A stretch of 6,581 nt of DNA from an uncultured Clostridia bacterium (GTDB taxonomy: Bacteria; Bacillota; Clostridia; TANB77; CAG-508): contig CANQXC010000048.1 of assembly GCA_947627785.1 (NCBI GenBank), positions 1 through 6,581 on the forward strand. Direction: 5' to 3'. Under the pieces are notes generated by a model, which saw only the letters and a list, made by a program, of their open reading frames with translations, did not search any database and was not told the origin of the DNA. Shown here one piece after another: positions 1 to 4,620 of the stretch. The stretch's first letter is position 1. Every line of letters starts with the position of its first letter. A program made the position numbers and the translations under genes.

Positions 1-163
1 TTTTTTGTAAAATTTTTCTTTTAAGAAATACAATTTTTCATCATTATTATACAATAATAGCAAGAAATTATCAATAATTTTTTGCTATATAACTATAAGT
101 AATATTTTATTATAAGATTTTTTAACTTGTATATTATTCCATATTCTGTAAAAAATATATACT
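1..163. other. AT-rich intergenic region upstream of the tocopherol-cyclase-like gene
   Basis: No convincing coding region is visible here. The stretch is almost all A and T. It begins with a T run that could be the tail of a terminator lying outside the window, but its stem cannot be seen. It contains one clear hairpin (59-86). Several TATTAT/TATAAT-like hexamers occur between about 105 and 150 and could serve as -10 boxes for the gene starting at 164. In DNA this AT-rich such hexamers are expected by chance, and no -35 partner stands out, so no promoter is called. Confidence 0.6.
59..86. repeat. AT-rich inverted repeat (hairpin), possible terminator
   Basis: The arms 59-71 and 74-86 are complementary over 13 positions, with one G-T wobble; the apical pairs would leave a 4-base loop. 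The stem has few G-C pairs, and neither side has a long uninterrupted T tract. On the minus strand the right-hand stem contains a run of A and is followed by ATTATTGTATAAT. It could be a weak terminator for transcription in either direction, or simply part of the upstream region of the + strand gene. The inverted repeat is seen directly; the function is a guess. Confidence 0.4.
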
Positions 164-1126
164 ATGAATAAATTATTTTTAATGAGAAATCCTGATTTGT
201 TTCAAGGAGAAAAATTTTTAACTAAAAACATAAATTATTTTGAAGGTTGGTATTTTAAGAACTCTAATAATAAAGAATCTATTTCTTTTATTCCAGGAAT
301 AAATATAGATGAGAATAAAAAAGCTTTTATACAAGTTATAACAACTAATAGCTCATATTTTATAGATTATGATATTAGTGAATTCGAATTTAGTACCAAT
401 CCTTTTTATGTAAAAATAGGTAACAATTTTTTCTCTAAGAATAATATTCATATACAAAGAGATGATGTTAATAAAAATTTGCATATTAGTGGAGATATTA
501 AATATTCAAATAGCAAAAATATTAATACAAGTTTTATAAATCCAAATATAATGGGACCATTTTCTTTTGTACCATTTATGGAATGTAATCATGCAATACT
601 TAGTATGAAAAATAATGCTAATGGATTAATAAAAATTAATAATAAAGAATTATTATTTAACAATGATAATGGCTATATAGAAAAGGATTGGGGAGTTTCT
701 TTCCCTAGTTCTTATATTTGGTGTCAAGGTAATAATTTCAAGAATCCAAGTAGTAGCTTTATGCTTTCAATTGCAGATATTCCATTTAAATTATTTAATT
801 TTAAAGGATTGATTTCTGTTCTTGTTGTTGAGGATAAAGAATTTAAATTTACAACTTACAATAATTCTAAATTGTTAAATTTTAAACTAGATAAAAATTT
901 TCTTAATATTATTTTACAAAAAGGGAAATTTTCTTTAGATGTTCAAGCCCATAGTAATTTTGGGAACAAATTATCTGCTCCTGTTAAGGGAAAAATGCAA
1001 AAAGATATTATAGAAAGTATTAATTCAAACATTACTGTAACTCTTAAAGAAAATAATAATGTTATTTTTTCAGATACAAGCAATAATTGTGGTTTAGAGG
1101 TTGTGCAGAATGATTTAGGAAACTAA
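164..1126 (+). CDS. Tocopherol cyclase family protein (function in this organism unknown)
   Basis: This is an intact 320-residue reading frame that resembles the tocopherol cyclase family (Tocopherol_cycl-type beta-barrel proteins). Recognisable blocks are YFEGWYFK at residues 25-32, FIPGI at 42-46, GPFSFVPFMEC at 131-141, and GYIEKDWG (170-177) running into a FPSSYIWCQ block (180-188). The glycine/tryptophan spacing is typical of the family. No signal peptide or membrane helix is evident, so a cytoplasmic or membrane-peripheral protein is likely. In plants and cyanobacteria this fold closes the chromanol ring of vitamin E. Anaerobic Firmicutes are not known to make tocopherol, so the real substrate here is unknown, perhaps another lipid or prenyl compound. 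The start at 164 has no clear Shine-Dalgarno sequence; the alternative ATG at 182 (residue 7) does not either. Codon use is extremely AT-rich, like mutS. It points toward mutS and is not in an operon with it. Confidence 0.8.
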   Translation: MNKLFLMRNPDLFQGEKFLTKNINYFEGWYFKNSNNKESISFIPGINIDENKKAFIQVITTNSSYFIDYDISEFEFSTNPFYVKIGNNFFSKNNIHIQRDDVNKNLHISGDIKYSNSKNINTSFINPNIMGPFSFVPFMECNHAILSMKNNANGLIKINNKELLFNNDNGYIEKDWGVSFPSSYIWCQGNNFKNPSSSFMLSIADIPFKLFNFKGLISVLVVEDKEFKFTTYNNSKLLNFKLDKNFLNIILQKGKFSLDVQAHSNFGNKLSAPVKGKMQKDIIESINSNITVTLKENNNVIFSDTSNNCGLEVVQNDLGN

Positions 1127-1148
1127 CATTTTTTATAAAACGTTACCC

Positions 1149-1177
1149 ACCAACACAATCAAAGATTGTGGGTTGGT
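1149..1177. repeat. Inverted repeat downstream of the tocopherol-cyclase-like gene
   Basis: Arms 1149-1160 and 1164-1177 pair over 12 positions, with a 2-base GG bulge in the right arm and an AAA loop; the inner stem CACAATC/GATTGTG is perfect. On the + strand no T tract follows (GGTACCTAAG), so it is a poor intrinsic terminator for the gene at 164-1126. On the minus strand it is followed at a short distance by GTTTTAT, so it might act as a second, weaker stop behind the terminator at 1200-1237. It lies at the left edge of the higher-GC island and may mark its junction. Confidence 0.5.
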
Positions 1178-1199
1178 ACCTAAGAACCTTGTTGTCTAT

Positions 1200-1237
1200 G
1201 ACAATAAATAAACGGAAACCGTATTAACAGTTTCCGT
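1200..1237 (-). terminator. Rho-independent terminator of the 127-residue island gene
   Basis: On the minus strand, just past the stop codon at 1250, ACGGAAAC (1237-1230) pairs perfectly with GTTTCCGT (1219-1212) across a 10-base loop. The tail that follows is TTATTTATT. An 8-bp stem with four G-C pairs and a T-rich tail fits an intrinsic terminator. The same stem read on the + strand has a less T-rich tail (CTATTTGGTTT), so it could weakly stop transcripts arriving from the gene at 164-1126. Confidence 0.7.
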
Positions 1238-1249
1238 CTATTTGGTTTA

Positions 1250-1633
1250 TTACCAATTTTGCACAATTTCTCCTTTCTTATACAAAACTTGCGGTGCTGT
1301 CCAGTAGAAGGGTAAATCCCCCATGGAAGTTCGCACAATTGGAGCAAGCTCCGGTTCCTCGTATGGTCTTATTGCAACTTTCGCGTTAAAGAGAATAATC
1401 CGCACGCTTTCGTCTCTCCACGTCTCAGCCAATACGTATGTTTTATTGCCGTCATGAATAAAACATACGCAGATTCCATCAACGTCACCAGCCAATTTCT
1501 TAGCTTCCTCAAAGAGTTCTTTTTCTTGAGCAGGTGAAACAAATTCCAGTCCCCACCAACTAGGGTCTACACAAAACTCCATGGGGTCGAATTTGCAAAG
1601 TTCACTTACCCTTTTCATTTCTACTGTTTTCAT
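1250..1633 (-). CDS. Hypothetical protein of foreign base composition (127 residues)
   Basis: I do not recognise this family. The 127-residue product is soluble and acidic, with no signal peptide or membrane helix. It is rich in tryptophan and aromatic residues, with WW at 26-27, W72, W111 and a C-terminal W127, and has cysteines at 13, 21, 55 and 57. A C-V-C segment at 55-57 is followed by a predicted strand-rich middle. The reading frame is intact, with a plausible Shine-Dalgarno (GAAAGG about 6 bases before ATG) and its own promoter and terminator. GC content is about 45% by hand count of sample lines, against about 25% for the neighbours. It uses G/C-ending codons, including CGG for Arg78 (1400-1402) and CGA for Arg101, which the flanking genes avoid. 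This points to horizontal acquisition as a single-gene unit, or to an assembly join. That it is a real gene is likely; its role is unknown. Confidence 0.65.
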   Translation of the reverse strand: MKTVEMKRVSELCKFDPMEFCVDPSWWGLEFVSPAQEKELFEEAKKLAGDVDGICVCFIHDGNKTYVLAETWRDESVRIILFNAKVAIRPYEEPELAPIVRTSMGDLPFYWTAPQVLYKKGEIVQNW

Positions 1634-1722
1634 TTTTTACCTTTCTGCCTCTCGGCGTGCCTCTATCTTGTAAAAGGAGGTTTGTTTTCAAAGTGCTTCC
1701 TAAATCCTATGCGGATTTCGTA
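1634..1722 (-). promoter_or_regulatory. Structured 5' leader of the island gene
   Basis: If transcription starts about 7 bases past the predicted -10 box, the mRNA has a leader of about 90 bases. It contains a small perfect hairpin, AAATCC/GGATTT with a 5-base loop (1702-1718). It also contains CCTCCTTTT (minus strand of 1672-1680), which matches the anti-Shine-Dalgarno end of bacterial 16S rRNA. A direct repeat GAGGCA occurs twice just before the ribosome binding site. The segment TTTTAC could pair with GTAAAA next to the start codon and fold the start region into a hairpin, which suggests translational control. That is inference; the repeats and complementarity are seen directly. Confidence 0.35.
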
Positions 1723-1728
1723 CTTTAC

Positions 1729-1757
1729 ATAATATCGCATTCTTCCCAAAAAAGCAA
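1729..1757 (-). promoter_or_regulatory. Predicted sigma-A-type promoter for the island gene
   Basis: On the minus strand TTGCTT (1757-1752) is followed after exactly 17 bases by TATTAT (1734-1729), which differs from TATAAT at one position. The spacing is ideal and the -35 match is partial (TTG plus weak positions). It lies about 95 bases upstream of the ATG at 1633 and inside the higher-GC island, so the gene appears to carry its own promoter rather than depend on mutS transcription, which ends just upstream. Confidence 0.5.
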
Positions 1758-1797
1758 ATTTTATCTTGTTTCAATTTTCAAATCTACGTTCTAAAGC

Positions 1798-1842
1798 AAA
1801 AAATCAAAGGAAAAATGCTTATTGCATTTTTTCTTTGATTTT
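1798..1842 (-). terminator. Strong intrinsic terminator of mutS, overlapping its last codons
   Basis: The arms 1800-1818 and 1824-1842 are complementary over 19 positions with a single mismatch and a 5-base loop. In the mutS direction the descending arm runs into a short T tract before GC (TTTTTT in total, most of it pairing at the stem base). The ascending arm lies within the coding sequence for the last residues (IKEKMQ), and the stop codon at 1819-1821 sits in the loop region. Read on the + strand, the mismatch becomes a G-U wobble. This should end mutS transcription before the island gene, and shows that mutS is not co-transcribed with a mutL here. Confidence 0.8.
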
Positions 1843-4423
1843 CATAAGTGTTGTTAAAGCATCTATTGGTGTTATTTCATTTAAGTTTATTTTATCTATT
1901 TCATGTGCTATTTCTGCTAACTTATAATTATAAAAATCTAGTTGTCCTTCTGGTTGTTTTTTGTTTTCTGCTTTTTTCTGTCCTAACATGCTTTTTCTTT
2001 CTAGTGTTCTTAATATTTCATTAGACCTTTTTACAACTGCCTGTGGCACACCTGCTAATTTTGCAACATGTATTCCATAGCTTTCATCTGTTCCACCTGG
2101 TATTATTTTTCTTAAGAAAATTATGTCCTCTCCCTTTTCTTTTACAGCAATTGAATAATTTTTTACTCCTTCTATTTTGCTTTCTAATTCTGTAAGCTCA
2201 TGATAGTGCGTTGCAAATAAGGTTTTTGCTCCACATTTTGTTTTATCTGTAATATGTTCTACAACTGCCCATGCAATTGAAAGTCCATCATATGTAGAAG
2301 TACCTCTTCCAATTTCATCTAGTATTATTAAGCTATTTGATGTTGCTTCTTTTAATATTGTTGCAACTTCCATCATTTCAACCATAAATGTACTTTGTCC
2401 CATGCTTAAATCATCAGATGCTCCAACCCTTGTAAAGATTTTATCTACTACACCTATTTTTGCATATGATGCAGGCACAAAGCTTCCTATCTGTGCCATT
2501 AATGTAATTAATGCCACTTGCCTCATATATGTAGATTTTCCTGCCATGTTTGGTCCTGTAATTATTGATAGTCTATCTTCTTCTTTATTTAAATATGTAT
2601 CATTTGATACAAAAGTACCTGAATCTATCATTTTTTCAATTACTGGATGACGTCCCTCTTTTATATCTATTTCTCCACTATTATCTACTATTGGACATAC
2701 ATAGTTCATATCTTCTGCAACAATTGCAAGTGATGCAAGCACATCTAAAGTTGCAACTATATTTGCTGTGGCCTGTAAACGTTTTATATTTTGTGCTACT
2801 GTGTTTCTTATTTCTATAAATAACTCATATTCTAGATTTATTAATTTTTCTTCTGCACCTAAAATTTTACTTTCTAACTCATTTAGCTCTTCTGTTATAT
2901 ATCTTTCACCATTTGTTAAAGTCTGCTTTCTTATATATGTACTTGGAACTAAACTTAAATTTGATTTTGTTACTTCTATATAATATCCAAAAACCTTATT
3001 AAAACCTACTTTTAAATTTTTTATTCCAGTTGTCTCTTTTTCTCTTTGTTCCAATTCTAAAAGCCATGTTTTTCCTTCTGTTGAAGCTTTTCTATATTCA
3101 TCTACCTCACTATTATAACCTGTTTTTATAACTCCACCTTCTTTTACAGTTATTGGTGGGTCTTCTACTATGCTAGATTCTATTAGCTTTGCTATATCTT
3201 CGCAAGCATCTAAATTTTTTTCTAATTGTTTTAATAATTCTGAATTGCTTGTACTTATTAAATTTTTTATGTTTGGTATTTGCATTAATGAATTTTTAAG
3301 TGCATTCATTTCTCTTCCATTACTATTTCCATAAGCAAGCTTTCCTACAAGTCTTTCTATATCATAAACTCTTTTTAAGTTTTCTTGCAATTCTCCTCTT
3401 AGAATACTATTATCTTTTAGTTCGCCTACCGCTTCTAATCTATTATTTATTTCTGTAACATCTACTAATGGTTCACTAATCCATTTTCTAATCATTCTAC
3501 CACCCATAGATGTTGAAGTTTTATCTAAAACCCAAAGTAAAGTTCCTCTTTTTCCTTTATCATGTTGTCTTTCTAATAATTCTAAATTTCTCCTTGCTGC
3601 TATATCTAAAGCCATGTATTTTTGTAAATTATAGAATTTTATATGATTTATATGGTCAAGTTTCATCTTTTGTGTTTGATTTAAATATGCAAGTAATCCA
3701 TTTATTGCAACAGTCTCTAGTTCATAATTATCTAAATTTTTAATTGTTTTATCATCATATAATAAATTGTAGTTTTGCAACAGTGTATCTTTATCATCTT
3801 TGAAATTTCCATCATCGAAATTATTTATGTATACTTTAAATTTTTTTCTTATTTCATTTATTTCTTCTTCTGAACTATATAAAAAGCTATTTACGATTAG
3901 CTCAGCTGGTCCGAAATTTTGCAATTTCATCTAGTAAAGTGGCAAAATTGTTATTTTCTACTATTTTTGTTGAATAGAAATCCCCTGTGGATATATCGCA
4001 TATAGCTATTCCAAAATAAACACCCCTTTTAAATACAGACATTATATAATTGTTTTTTTTCTCATCTAGCATATTACTCTCAATTACTGTTCCTGGTGTT
4101 ACTATCCTTATAACATCGCGTTTTACCATTCCTTTTGTTAATTTTGGATCTTCTAACTGCTCACATATTGCTACCTTATATCCTTTTTCTATTAATTTAG
4201 AAACATAATTATCCACTGCATGAAATGGTATGCCACACATTGGTGCCCTTTCTTCTTGTCCACATTCTTTGCCTGTAAGTGTTATCTCTAACTCTCTAGA
4301 AGCAGTTTTTGCATCTTCAAAAAACATTTCATAGAAATCTCCAATTCTAAAAAATAAAATTGCATCTTTATGTTGCTCTTTTACATTAAAATATTGTTGC
4401 ATCATAGGTGAAAATTCTGCCAT
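1819..4423 (-). CDS. mutS: DNA mismatch repair protein MutS, frame interrupted once (+1) near residue 170
   Basis: MutS binds base mismatches and small loops and recruits MutL. The first frame (4423-3902, 173 codons) has domain I with the mismatch-reading motif GDFYEMF (Phe30-x-Glu32). The second frame, open down to 1819, carries the rest. If one base is skipped at the break, the two join as ...DEIAKF-GPAELIV... to give 867 residues, the normal length for MutS. In joined numbering, Walker A GPNMAGKST is at 623-631, STFMVEM at 677-683, Walker B LIILDEI at 698-704, and the TH switch at 738-739. A QLDFY segment at 827-831 resembles a sliding-clamp binding motif. Every key residue is kept and the second part shows no decay. 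Read strictly, translation ends at TGA 3902-3904 and leaves only the N-terminal 173 residues. The downstream ATG at 3930 has no visible Shine-Dalgarno, so separate translation is unlikely. Causes could be a sequencing indel, a true mutator mutation or translational +1 frameshifting. Confidence 0.93.
3902..3920 (-). other. Frame break in mutS: AAAA-TTT-CGG-A (+1 shift site)
   Basis: On the minus strand the zero frame reads GCA AAA TTT CGG ACC AGC TGA. Skipping C3913 gives GCA AAA TTT GGA CCA and restores the conserved MutS sequence (A-K-F-G-P). The codon in the A site at the break is CGG, otherwise absent from the frame of this gene. A tRNA-Phe reading UUU could slip one base forward onto UUC, a classic +1 arrangement. 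An extra A or T in the short A4/T3 runs from a sequencing or replication error would give the same picture. The exact extra base lies somewhere in 3913-3920 and cannot be fixed from sequence alone. Confidence 0.85.
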
Positions 4424-4432
4424 ATATCATTA

Positions 4433-4438
4433 TCCTTT
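4433..4438 (-). promoter_or_regulatory. mutS ribosome binding site
   Basis: On the minus strand AAAGGA (4438-4433) lies 9 bases before the ATG at 4423. This supports the chosen start, which also gives the usual MutS N-terminus (short lead followed by MMQQY and the FYE motif at residues 30-32). Confidence 0.75.
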
Positions 4439-4460
4439 CTTTTTTTCCATTATGTGACAT

Positions 4461-4489
4461 ATTATACCACAAAAATTTTGCTTGAACAA
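4461..4489 (-). promoter_or_regulatory. mutS promoter (extended -10 type)
   Basis: On the minus strand TTGTTC (4489-4484) and a perfect TATAAT (4466-4461) are 17 bases apart. The bases just before the -10 are TGG, giving an extended -10 (TGnTATAAT). Predicted transcription starts about 30 bases before the mutS ATG. This indicates that mutS can be transcribed independently of the upstream U32-family gene. No clear LexA-type box was seen. Confidence 0.7.
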
Positions 4490-4518
4490 TTATTTATTTA
4501 TAAATCTTTCCTTTTAAG

Positions 4519-4552
4519 TAAATTTGTTACACTTATATGTAATACAAATTTA
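4519..4552. repeat. AT-rich hairpin in the U32-mutS intergenic region
   Basis: Arms 4519-4531 and 4538-4552 pair over 13 positions (TAAATTTG plus TTACA) with a 2-base TA bulge on the right and a 6-base loop. The stem has few G-C pairs and lacks a T tract in either direction, so it is not a convincing intrinsic terminator. It sits just upstream of the mutS promoter and could be an operator-like dyad or an mRNA-end structure for the U32 transcript. The rest of the 197-bp gap (4424-4620) shows only the mutS promoter and ribosome binding site. Confidence 0.4.
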
Positions 4553-4620
4553 TATTGGCATGCTCTATTTTGTATCTATATGTTCTTCAATCCTTTAAGG
4601 TTATATTTAAATCTACATGT

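Noticed and set aside
1693..1794. 33-codon + strand frame starting with GTG behind AAGGAGG
   Set aside because: The Shine-Dalgarno match is excellent, but the 12-base spacing is long. The peptide resembles no family I know, and it runs over the promoter of the opposite-strand gene. Not supported enough to call as a gene; mentioned under the leader finding.
1140..1795. Integron-type attC site or insertion-sequence ends around the higher-GC island
   Set aside because: The inverted repeat at 1149-1177 lacks the paired core sites of attC. The only match between the island edges is a short AACGT inverted repeat, which is too short to count as terminal repeats, and no target duplication was found.
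2402..2983. Plus-strand reading frames antisense to mutS and to the U32-family gene
   Set aside because: They are low-complexity Leu/Phe/Tyr-rich translations opposite strongly conserved coding sequence, and look like shadows of the real genes.
3902..3930. Two separate genes for MutS N- and C-terminal parts with translational coupling
   Set aside because: The frames overlap by 29 bases, but the downstream ATG lacks a Shine-Dalgarno. Joining the frames restores continuous conserved sequence and the normal length, so a single broken gene is the better description.
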